Origin: Deltaproteobacteria bacterium
Lineage (GTDB): Bacteria > Myxococcota > Myxococcia > SLRQ01
Length of the DNA stretch: 64,000 nucleotides
Assembly (NCBI GenBank): GCA_029210625.1
Contig: JARGFU010000027.1
Location: 1 to 64,000, forward strand
Direction: 5' to 3'
Shown: positions 8,408 through 14,740 of the stretch, piece after piece
How the letters are laid out: each line of letters starts with the position of its first letter
How positions within the stretch are numbered: position 1 is the stretch's first letter
Made by a program: the position numbers and the translations under genes
Notes under the pieces: model-generated
What the model was told of the DNA's origin: nothing
What the model saw: the letters and a program-made list of their open reading frames with translations, nothing else
Database searches by the model: none

Positions 8408-9114
8408 GGCCCGAGCCCTCCGCCGGGGAGGTAGCCGCGCACGAGGGCCTCGGCCAGGAGCTGCCAGCCGTCCGTCGCCACGAAGAGGAGGAGCTTCAAG
8501 GGGAGGGAGACCGTGGTGGGCGAGAGCATGTGCATCCCGAGCGAGAGCGTCACCGCGCTGACCACGAGGTCGACCACGAGGAAGGGGAGGAAGAGGAGGA
8601 AGCCGATCCGGAAGGCCTCCCGCAGCTCGCCGAGGAGGAAGGCGGGGACGAGGATCCGCAGCGCGGGTGCCTCCCCGGGCGGGGTCGAGGTGCCCTCCGC
8701 GACGCCCTCGCCGCCGGCGGCGAGCTCGAGGAAGAGAAGTCGATCCTCGGGGCGGCTGTGGCGCAGGAGGAAGTCTCGCAGCGGTCCGGCCGCCGCATCG
8801 AGCCGCGCCTCGAAGGACGCGCCCGCGCGCGCGGCCTCGGCCTGGGCGGCGTGCGCTCGCTGGGCGACCGGGGCCATGACGAAGCAGGAGAGGAGCAAGG
8901 CCAGGGAGGTCAGGACCGTGGTCGGTGGGACCGTGGCGCTGCCGAGGGCCGAGCGCAGGATGCCCAGCACGACCGCCATCTTGGCGAAGGAGGTCACCAT
9001 GACCGCCAGGAAGGGCAGGAGGGAGAGGAGGGCGAGGAGGATGACGGTCTGGGGGATGTCGGCGGCGAGGCCGAACTCCGCCAGCTGCGTGGGATCGGGG
9101 AGGGTCGGGGTCAT
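8404..9114 (-). CDS. sctR: Type III export apparatus protein SctR (FliP family)
   Basis: The core export-gate subunit, five copies per channel in known systems. The N-terminal part holds 'LLALLSLLPFLAVMVTSFAK' and the FliP pattern 'VLGILRSALGSATVPPT'. The C-terminal half carries 'FRIGFLLFLPFLVVDLVVS' and 'SLGMHMLSPTTVSLPLKLLL', both diagnostic for FliP/SctR. No cleavable signal peptide is apparent, as in SctR rather than many FliP proteins. There are four ATGA-type overlaps in a row around it, so it sits inside a tightly coupled operon. Confidence 0.95.
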   Translation of the reverse strand: MTPTLPDPTQLAEFGLAADIPQTVILLALLSLLPFLAVMVTSFAKMAVVLGILRSALGSATVPPTTVLTSLALLLSCFVMAPVAQRAHAAQAEAARAGASFEARLDAAAGPLRDFLLRHSRPEDRLLFLELAAGGEGVAEGTSTPPGEAPALRILVPAFLLGELREAFRIGFLLFLPFLVVDLVVSAVTLSLGMHMLSPTTVSLPLKLLLFVATDGWQLLAEALVRGYLPGGGLGP

Positions 9115-9359
9115 GCCTCGCCTCCCGCTTCCCCGGAGGCTTCGGCCAGGCGGGTGAGGAGGCGAGGGGCCGGCTCACCCCAGCCGACGACCAGGTGCTC
9201 GCCCCGGAACTCCACCACGGCCAGCCCGACCCGGGGGGCGAGCTCGAGGCGCGCCCTGAGGGTGAGGTCGGGGCCCGCGGGGGCCTGGCGGCGGCGCTGC
9301 CAGTGGAGCAGGGCCGCCGCGGCGAGCACCAGGAGCCCGAGGGAGAGGAGCAGGCTCAT
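9111..9359 (-). CDS. FliO-like small membrane protein
   Basis: 82 residues: an N-terminal transmembrane helix (residues 2-19), a basic stop 'QRRRQ', then a small beta-rich domain ('LTLRARLELAPRVGLAVVEF') that ends in the polar tail. This is the layout of FliO, the flagellar assembly factor that helps FliP oligomerise, and the gene lies in the flagellar position between the fliM/N-type gene sctQ and fliP-type sctR. Most injectisomes have no FliO equivalent. Assignment rests on position, topology and the 'l-x-R-x-x-L/V-V' texture, not on a strong signature. Starts and stops overlap both neighbours. Confidence 0.6.
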   Translation of the reverse strand: MSLLLSLGLLVLAAAALLHWQRRRQAPAGPDLTLRARLELAPRVGLAVVEFRGEHLVVGWGEPAPRLLTRLAEASGEAGGEA

Positions 9360-10420
9360 CTCCGCCTCGCGGTGAGGCGCACGGCCAGCCGATCGTCGAG
9401 CTCGACGAGCTCGCCCCGGCCCAGGATCTCCTCGTCGACCACCAGCTCGACCTCGGGCGAGCGCAGGTCGAGGGGCAGGACGACGCCGGGGGCGAGCGCG
9501 GCGAGGGACTCGAGGTCGAGCGAGAGTCGACCGAGCCGCAGGTGCAGGTCGATGCGGAGGTCGTCGAGAGGGGTACCGGTCATGGAGGGGGTCTCCGGGT
9601 GCAGGTGGACAGGGGGGGCGAGGGCCTCGATCGCGAGGTGGTCCGGGCCGAGGCTCCCGCTCGCCGTCAGCCCGGGGGCGAGGCAGAGCTGGGCCGGACC
9701 GAGGAGCCGGCCCTCCACCCGACGGTGCTCGGCGTGGAGCAGGAGGTGGTCCCCGGGGCGCAGCCGGGCGAGCTCGGCGTAGGGCAGCGCGGTGCGGCCC
9801 AGCTCCAGGGCGACCCTGACCTGGCGAGGGCAGCCGGGGCGGGCGGCGAGCTCCACCGGCGGCGGGGGCAGCCCGCGGCAGAGCTCGAGCAGCGAGGGGT
9901 CGAGGCCCACCTCGACGGCGCCGGCGCGCTCGCCCCAGTGGAGGTCGAAGGAGAGGGTGTGGCGGGCGCACGCGGCGGGCCGGGCCGCGAGGGAGAGGTG
10001 GGGGCCCTCCTCCTCGGCCACGGCGGCGAGGAGGCCGAGGAGCCGGTGGAGGAAGAGCGCGCGCTCGAGCCGCCCCGGAGGGGAGCCGGGATCCGGGCGA
10101 GGCGTCCGGGCCACGCCCTCGTCCGCGCGCAGGAGGCCGGGCCCCACCACCAGGGAGGCGAGGGCGCCGGTCGCGCGGTGCTGGAGCGCCAGCTCCAGGC
10201 CGACGGTCCGGCCCGCCGGTCCGGGACGCGGCTCACGCAGGGCGAGGGGCTCGCCGAGCACCGCACCGGCCCGCGAGAGCTGCACCGCCAGCCACCCCGC
10301 CAGCCGGTTGGCGAGGAGCGCGTGCTCGAGGAGCAGCGAGTTCTCGTCCTCGACGCGGCGCAGCCGCAGGGGAGCGAGGCCGGGTTCGTGGCGAAGATCG
10401 CGGGTGATCGTGGCGTCCAT
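9356..10420 (-). CDS. sctQ: Cytoplasmic ring protein SctQ (FliM/FliN, SpoA domain)
   Basis: A sorting-platform or C-ring component. The last 75 residues form a SpoA/FliN domain ('PLDDLRIDLHLRLGRLSLDL', 'LDLRSPEVELVVDEEILGRG', 'RLAVRLTARRR'). The first 270 residues are divergent, Ala/Leu/Arg-rich, and correspond to the SctQ/FliM N-terminal region. Length 354 is that of HrcQ/YscQ. The ATG start has an AGAGAGG ribosome binding site. A 131-bp gap separates it from the upstream gene, the only real gap inside the cluster, and it contains a motif that also precedes the first gene of the cluster. Confidence 0.82.
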   Translation of the reverse strand: MDATITRDLRHEPGLAPLRLRRVEDENSLLLEHALLANRLAGWLAVQLSRAGAVLGEPLALREPRPGPAGRTVGLELALQHRATGALASLVVGPGLLRADEGVARTPRPDPGSPPGRLERALFLHRLLGLLAAVAEEEGPHLSLAARPAACARHTLSFDLHWGERAGAVEVGLDPSLLELCRGLPPPPVELAARPGCPRQVRVALELGRTALPYAELARLRPGDHLLLHAEHRRVEGRLLGPAQLCLAPGLTASGSLGPDHLAIEALAPPVHLHPETPSMTGTPLDDLRIDLHLRLGRLSLDLESLAALAPGVVLPLDLRSPEVELVVDEEILGRGELVELDDRLAVRLTARRR

Positions 10421-10433
10421 CGGCGGAGCCTCT

Positions 10434-10452
10434 CTCCAAGGGGCGTGCCACC
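10434..10452 (-). promoter_or_regulatory. Second copy of the 19-bp GGTGGCACGC-type motif, upstream of sctQ
   Basis: On the minus strand GGTGGCACGCCCCTTGGAG, 17 of 19 bases identical to the motif at 12346-12364. The core TGGCACG-N4-TTG resembles a sigma-54 promoter, but the -12 GC is GG here. The site ends only 13 bases before the sctQ ATG, so a sigma-54 start would leave almost no leader. A regulator binding site is an equal possibility. Confidence 0.45.
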
Positions 10453-10551
10453 TGCAGGAAGGCGCCCTCGAGGGTCTCCCGGGCAGCTGGAGCCTCTCGT
10501 GGTGGTCCGATCGCCGGCCATGCGTCCGCGAACCGGACCGACCGGCGGCGC

Positions 10552-10863
10552 TCAGCGAGGGGCGGCGCGCAGGAGCAGGGCGAGGTGGGGCGGCCGCCAG
10601 AGCAGGACGCGCTGATCGCTCCGGGAGAGGACCACCTCCGATCCGGGGGCACCCGAGGCCGACCCCTCCTCCCGGGAGGCCCGGACCAGCTGCGCCAGGG
10701 CGGCCAGCCGGCTGGCGCGATCGGCGCCGCCGGCGGGCGCCCGGGTGGGCGCGGGCGCGGGGGGCAGGTGAGCCTCCAGCCGGACCCAGGTGTCCGGTGC
10801 CAGGGCGAGCCCGACCGTCTCGAGGTCGGTCCGCCAGCGGGGCCTCGCGGCCGCGTCAGGCAT
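10552..10863 (-). CDS. Small unknown protein in T3SS cluster
   Basis: 103 residues between sctJ and sctQ. I do not recognise a domain. It begins with an acidic/basic mix ('RWRTDLETVGLALAPDTWV'), has a Pro/Ala linker in the middle and ends with 'SEVVLSRSDQRVLLWRPPHL'. There is no signal peptide or membrane helix. The ATG overlaps the sctJ stop by a few bases, so it is translationally coupled to sctJ. In other T3SS operons the genes after sctJ encode SctK or SctL, but the size is too small for either. It could be a lineage-specific platform or chaperone protein. Confidence 0.6.
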   Translation of the reverse strand: MPDAAARPRWRTDLETVGLALAPDTWVRLEAHLPPAPAPTRAPAGGADRASRLAALAQLVRASREEGSASGAPGSEVVLSRSDQRVLLWRPPHLALLLRAAPR

Positions 10864-11461
10864 CGGGGCCGGGCCTGCCGGAGGGGAGGGTCACCACCAC
10901 GACCTCGACGTGCTCGGGCTCGAGGCCGGCGACGGCGCCGGCGACCAGCGACCTCACCGCGCGGGTGTCCGCCTCGGTGGGGCTGGCGTCGGGGAGCACC
11001 CTCAGGAGGATCGATGCCTTCTCGATGGTGGGCTCCCGCTCGCGCCCCCCGCCGCCGAGGCCGGTCGCCGCGAGGTGGACCCGGGCGTCGATCACGCCGG
11101 GGAGGGTGAGCAGGGTCCGGGTGACCTCACCGGCGGCGCCGCGAACGAGGCGCACCTGCTCCTCGACCCGGGAGGGGACGAGCCCGCCGCCCTCGAGGGT
11201 GTCGTCCCAGCCCTCGGGCCGACGCCGGGGGAGCCCCGCGCGATCGAGGGCCGTCACTGCCTCCCGGAGCTTCGAGGCGGAGACCCGGATGTCGAAGCCC
11301 TCCCGGCTGCTCTCCTTCGTCGGCTCGAGGCCAGCGGCGTAGAGCACGGTCAGCGCGCGGTTGGCCTGCGCCTCGTCGGCGACCTGCAGCGCGCTGGCGT
11401 CGCAGCCGGTGAGCCCGAGGAGGACGAGGAGGGAGGCGGCGAGGTTCCGGGCGTGGCTCAT
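10856..11461 (-). CDS. sctJ: T3SS inner-ring lipoprotein SctJ (YscJ/FliF family)
   Basis: A basal-body ring lipoprotein in the periplasm. The signal peptide ends with the lipobox 'LTGC' at residues 17-20. The ring-building motif region follows: 'NRALTVLYAAGLEPTKES', then 'FDIRVSASKLREAVTALDRAGLPR', which is the YscJ/FliF consensus, and 'LLTLPGVIDARVHLA' with 'KASILLRV' in the second domain. The 201-residue protein ends shortly after the second domain, without the C-terminal transmembrane helix that YscJ often has. The lipobox and short length separate it from flagellar FliF (about 550 residues), and this is the best evidence that the cluster is an injectisome-type system. Start and stop overlap the neighbours. 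Confidence 0.92.
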   Translation of the reverse strand: MSHARNLAASLLVLLGLTGCDASALQVADEAQANRALTVLYAAGLEPTKESSREGFDIRVSASKLREAVTALDRAGLPRRRPEGWDDTLEGGGLVPSRVEEQVRLVRGAAGEVTRTLLTLPGVIDARVHLAATGLGGGGREREPTIEKASILLRVLPDASPTEADTRAVRSLVAGAVAGLEPEHVEVVVVTLPSGRPGPDA

Positions 11462-11889
11462 AGCTGGGTCCCCAGGAGCTGACGTGCCCCGCTGGAGGTG
11501 GACTCGACGACCTTCGAGAAGGTCTCGAGGATCAGGGTGCTGCGGTAGATGCGGGCCTGGAGCCCGATGAGCTCCTGGCTGGTGAAGGTGCGGCCGGCCC
11601 GCGCCTCGGAGATCAGGGCGTCGAGCGCCCGGCTTCCCTCGCGGGCTCCCCGGTAGAGGCGGGAGACGCTCTCGGTGGCGCCCGCATCCCCGACGGCCGC
11701 GAGGGGCGCGGAGCCTCCCGGGGCCACCGGGCCTGGCTCGACGGGCGGAGCGGGGATCCCGCCGGCCCGCTCCAGGTGGACCCGGAAGCGCTCCCCCGGG
11801 GGACCGTCGGTGGCCGGAGCGGCGGGGAGCCGGGGGGCCGCCCCGGTGAGGGGTGCGGACGAGGAGACGGCGCTGGTGACGATGGGCAC
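11458..11889 (-). CDS. sctI: Candidate inner-rod protein SctI
   Basis: 143 residues. A low-complexity Pro/Ala/Gly N-terminal part (to about residue 85) precedes a helical C-terminal part 'ELIGLQARIYRSTLILETFS', which then ends 'GARQLLGTQL'. Inner-rod proteins such as PrgJ and YscI end in the same pattern (EL...Q..I....L......S........GA..LL), as I remember those sequences. Its place directly before sctJ also matches prgJ-prgK and yscI-yscJ. It is expected to be secreted by the system and to build the rod or adapter below the needle. The stop overlaps the sctJ start (ATGA). Confidence 0.75.
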   Translation of the reverse strand: MPIVTSAVSSSAPLTGAAPRLPAAPATDGPPGERFRVHLERAGGIPAPPVEPGPVAPGGSAPLAAVGDAGATESVSRLYRGAREGSRALDALISEARAGRTFTSQELIGLQARIYRSTLILETFSKVVESTSSGARQLLGTQL

Positions 11890-11898
11890 GCGCTCCCC

Positions 11899-12309
11899 CT
11901 AGCGGATGTTGGCGATGGCGTTCTGAGCGGCCTCGTGCCGGGCCCGCATGATGTTGGAGAGCGCGGTGTAGGCCCGGGCCTCTCTGGCCATGCTCTCCTG
12001 CAGGGCCAGGTAGCGCAGGTTGAGCCCGCGGGAGCCGGACAGGAGCGACTCGAGCCCCGGGCTCTCGGCGGCCAGGCCACCGGCGGCCCCGGCGGTCCCG
12101 GCGCCGCGCGCACCGAGGAGGCGGGACATGCCGCCGAGGGCGAGGGAGATCAGCCCCGCGCCGGGCACGAGGGCGCCGGCGGCGCCGGCGACCTGCGAGG
12201 CGACGTCGAGGCCCCGCGAGATCCGGCCCCGGAAGGTGCTGCCGGGGAGGGCCGCCGAGGGCGCGGCGGGGGAGGGCGAGGAGAGGGCGGTGGGGAAGTC
12301 GAGGGACAT
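11899..12309 (-). CDS. Candidate needle-like protein (SctF-like C-terminus), first gene of T3SS cluster
   Basis: 136 residues. Residues 1-95 are Ala/Gly/Leu-rich, with a hydrophobic stretch ('LVPGAGLISLALGGMSRLLG'). The last 34 residues, from 'LQESMAREARAYTALSNI' to the end 'NAIANIR', are amphipathic helix. They can be laid on the C-terminus of YscF without gaps (from memory: shared L, Q, S, Y, S, I, R, Q), and the end resembles the 'SN...NFR' end of PrgI and MxiH. Gene order needle-rod-ring lipoprotein fits prgI-prgJ-prgK. Against it: needle proteins are about 80 residues and lack such an N-terminal extension. ATG at 12309 with a GGAG site; a sigma-54-like motif lies 37-55 bases upstream. 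Confidence 0.6.
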   Translation of the reverse strand: MSLDFPTALSSPSPAAPSAALPGSTFRGRISRGLDVASQVAGAAGALVPGAGLISLALGGMSRLLGARGAGTAGAAGGLAAESPGLESLLSGSRGLNLRYLALQESMAREARAYTALSNIMRARHEAAQNAIANIR

Positions 12310-12345
12310 GTCCGGGCTCCGGGGTTCGGGGTCGCCGGCCGCCAG

Positions 12346-12364
12346 CTACAAGGCGCGTGCCACC
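12346..12364 (-). promoter_or_regulatory. Sigma-54-like promoter upstream of the T3SS cluster
   Basis: On the minus strand GGTGGCACGCGCCTTGTAG: TGGCACG, four bases, TTGTA. This matches the sigma-54 consensus TGGCACG-N4-TTGCA except for one base at the -12 C. Predicted start near 12335, about 26 bases ahead of the ATG at 12309, which leaves room for the GGAG ribosome binding site. The same 19-bp sequence recurs with two changes upstream of sctQ. Confidence 0.5.
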
Positions 12365-12469
12365 CCTCCGGATCCGCTTCCAGTGCGGCTCTCGTGCCGG
12401 TGACGGGGTGCGCGCAGCGTGGCGCACGTCCGAAGGCGCGACCTCGGTCCGTCGCCCGGACCGGAGCCT

Positions 12470-13453
12470 CTACTTCCTCCGGGTGAGCGGGACCTCGGCG
12501 GCCCGGTTGCCGCCGGCGTCCTGGGCGATGGCGACTGCGTCGGTGGCCTCCCGGATCATCTGGGCGAAGGAGACGTCACCCTTCCCCCGGTAGACCGCGA
12601 TGCCGATGCTGGCGGTGGTGCCGGCGCTGCCCTCGATGAGGGTGAGGCGGGTCTTGGCGACTCGCCGCCGGATGCGCTCGGCCGCGGAGCGGGCGCCCCG
12701 GTGGCCGGTGTGAGGCAGGACCGCCAGGATGTGTCCGGGCCCGAGATCGACGGCGATGTCCTGATCGCGGAGCGCCCGGGAGACCGCCAGCCGCAGGCCG
12801 CCCTCCAGGGTCTCGACCATCTCGGCACCGTGGGCCAGCTCCACCTCGGCCAGGGAGTCGAAGGCGACGCGCAGGAGGGTGAAGGGGATCCCGTAGCGTC
12901 GGGCGCGCTTGAGCTCGGCCGCCAGCAGCGGCTTGAAGTGCTCGAAGCGGTAGAGGTGGGTGCGCGGATCGACCGGCGCGGCGGCCTCCTCCAGGCTGGC
13001 GGCGGCCTTGCCGGCGGCCTGCCGCTCCCGGTGGGCCGCCACCATCTGCGCCAGCGCCCAGGCGGTCAGCCCGAGGGCGCGCAGGGGCACCGGCCGGGCG
13101 AGGGCCCCCTGGGCGCCGAGGCGCTCGGCCTCGCTCTCCATCTCGACCACGTCCGAGCCCTTCGGGAAGATCGTGAGGAGGGCCGGGCGGGGCTCGGGCA
13201 GGGTCTCGAGGGCGAGGGAGACCTGCTCGGCCTCGAAGCCCTCGGTGACGGAGAGGACCACGACCTCGATCGCGTCCTCGCCGTGCGCCTCGAGGAGGGC
13301 GACGGCCTCCTCGATCTCGGCGCAGCCCCTCGCCGTCAGCCCCGCCTCCTCGAGGGCCTCGATGCTCCGGCCCAGCGCCCCCCGGTTGGGCTCGACGATC
13401 AATGACACCGGTGCGGCGGCCGGCGGCTCCTTCTCCTGGCGGTCGTTGCTCAT
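12470..13453 (-). CDS. Degenerate receiver-like plus degenerate GGDEF protein
   Basis: 327 residues. Residues about 15-130 have a receiver-like alternation ('VSLIVEPNRGALGRSIEALE') without the acidic pair or phosphoacceptor. Residues 160-325 follow the GGDEF fold ('THLYRFEHFKPLLAAELKRA', 'ASIGIAVYRGKGDVSFAQMI'), but the signature is 'LGPGHILAVLPHT', so GGDEF has become GPGHI and no diguanylate cyclase activity is expected. It may bind a partner or act as a c-di-GMP or protein sensor. It lies four bases downstream of a similar gene (13457-14401), so the two are probably co-transcribed and may form a heterodimer. Its stop is 160 bp from the T3SS start. Confidence 0.72.
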   Translation of the reverse strand: MSNDRQEKEPPAAAPVSLIVEPNRGALGRSIEALEEAGLTARGCAEIEEAVALLEAHGEDAIEVVVLSVTEGFEAEQVSLALETLPEPRPALLTIFPKGSDVVEMESEAERLGAQGALARPVPLRALGLTAWALAQMVAAHRERQAAGKAAASLEEAAAPVDPRTHLYRFEHFKPLLAAELKRARRYGIPFTLLRVAFDSLAEVELAHGAEMVETLEGGLRLAVSRALRDQDIAVDLGPGHILAVLPHTGHRGARSAAERIRRRVAKTRLTLIEGSAGTTASIGIAVYRGKGDVSFAQMIREATDAVAIAQDAGGNRAAEVPLTRRK

Positions 13454-13456
13454 GCT

Positions 13457-14401
13457 CTAGTAGACGATCCTGTTCCCGCCCCGCTCGAGGGCGAAGCGCA
13501 GCGCCGCGCTCGAGGCCTTGATCAGGCCCGCGAAGCTCATGCGCTCGGAGGGACGGCTGGCGGAGAGCCCCACCGAGAGGGTGGGGGTGAAGGTGGTGCC
13601 GCCGGCCTGGATCCGGCTGCGCTTGATCACGGAGCGGATGCGCTTGCCCACGGCGACGGCTCCCTCGAGGGAGGTGTGGGGCATGAGGATCAGGATGTTC
13701 TGGCGGCCGTAGGAGACCGGGAGGTCGGTGTCTCGCAGGGAGCGCCGGACGGCGAGGGCGAGACCGCCGTAGAGCTCGTCGAGGATGGCGTCCTGATCCG
13801 GCGCCGCGGCCTTGATCTCCTCGAGGCGCGGCGGGTCGTAGCTCATCAGGAGCACGGCGAGGGGGTAGTCGTAGCGGCGCGCCCGCTTCACCTCCACGTA
13901 GAGCGCCTCCTTGAAGTAGGCGAAGGTGTAGAAGCCGGTGCGCGCCTCGCGGACGCTGCTCTCCTCCCGCAGCTCGGCGGGGGCGCGGCCCGGGCGGCCC
14001 GCGATGGCCGCCATCTCGCCCTTGAGCTGACGGATGAGCGCCATCGAGCGGACGCAGGTGAGGAGCTCTCGCCGCTTGAGCGGCCGGACGAGGTAGTTCT
14101 CGGCGCCCACCTTCCGGCAGTGGGTCACCGCCGCGCGATCCTCACGGGAGAAGAGCAGGACGCAGGGGATGGTCGGATCGAAGACCTCCTTGACGTGCTG
14201 CACCAGGCTGTACCCATCCCCGCCGGGCAGGCGGGCGCCGGTGAGGACGATGTCCGGCTCGAAGGTCTTCAGCTCCCGCCGGGCGGCGGCCAGCGAGCGG
14301 GCGAGCTGGACCCGGTAGCCGTCCCGGGCGAGCAGATCACGGGTGCTTTCCAGAAAGCGCGGGTTCCGGTCCGCCACTAGGATCTTCTCCCGCCTCCGCA
14401 T
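13457..14401 (-). CDS. Pseudo-receiver plus degenerate GGDEF protein
   Basis: 314 residues with a clear receiver domain (1-125: 'KILVADRNPRFLESTRDLLA') followed by a GGDEF fold (150-314). The phosphoacceptor position reads 'DIVLTGARLPGGDGY', where Asp is replaced by Gly. The conserved Lys is Arg ('YLVRPLKRREL'), and the first acidic pair is DR. The GGDEF signature is 'YGRQNILILMPHT'. So neither phosphorylation nor cyclase activity is expected. The layout resembles PleD-like and myxobacterial ActA-type regulators with worn active sites. ATG start. It sits divergent from the surface-protein gene at 14741 across 339 bp. Confidence 0.75.
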   Translation of the reverse strand: MRRREKILVADRNPRFLESTRDLLARDGYRVQLARSLAAARRELKTFEPDIVLTGARLPGGDGYSLVQHVKEVFDPTIPCVLLFSREDRAAVTHCRKVGAENYLVRPLKRRELLTCVRSMALIRQLKGEMAAIAGRPGRAPAELREESSVREARTGFYTFAYFKEALYVEVKRARRYDYPLAVLLMSYDPPRLEEIKAAAPDQDAILDELYGGLALAVRRSLRDTDLPVSYGRQNILILMPHTSLEGAVAVGKRIRSVIKRSRIQAGGTTFTPTLSVGLSASRPSERMSFAGLIKASSAALRFALERGGNRIVY

Positions 14402-14740
14402 CGCGCAGACCGAAGTCTACCCCCTGGGGCCCTGCCATCGCCAGATCGCTTCCAGGACGCCGGAACCGGCCCTCCGCGGGCTCCGACCCTGGCGCGTCGG
14501 TCGTCCAGTCGTTCAGGTTCTGGACGGCCCGGGACGGGCATTGACAAAGGCCACCCCTGGATCGTTTGCTACGAGCCCACCAGAAAAGGGGCTTTGCGGT
14601 CTCTACGGGCTCTCGGGCTCCTTCCTTCCGTTTTCGGATCCGGGCTTGCACGTACCTTCACCCTCGAATTCCCGGCGTCCGTCGAACGACTCCCGCGCCG
14701 GGCCCGCACCCGACAACCTCCCGGTTCACAGAGGTACCTC
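14402..14740 (+). promoter_or_regulatory. Divergent intergenic region with candidate promoter and long leader
   Basis: 339 bp without a convincing gene. TTGACA (14541-14546) is a perfect -35 box; 18 bp on, TTTGCT (14565-14570) is a weak -10. If used, the mRNA for the 14741 gene would have a leader of about 160 bases. That leader has a small AGCCC/GGGCT hairpin near 14574-14601, but I recognise no known riboswitch class. An in-frame ATG at 14594 would add 49 residues to the downstream protein. It is rejected as start because it would bury the lipoprotein signal. Confidence 0.4.

Noticed and set aside
4205-12309. Reading the export cluster as a flagellar operon
   Set aside because: The 201-residue lipoprotein SctJ and the SctI-like gene are injectisome parts. 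FliF, flagellin, hook and rod genes are missing.
14594-14740. Upstream ATG extending the ASH/vWA lipoprotein by 49 residues
   Set aside because: The extension would place Arg/Pro-rich sequence before the lipoprotein signal and destroy export.
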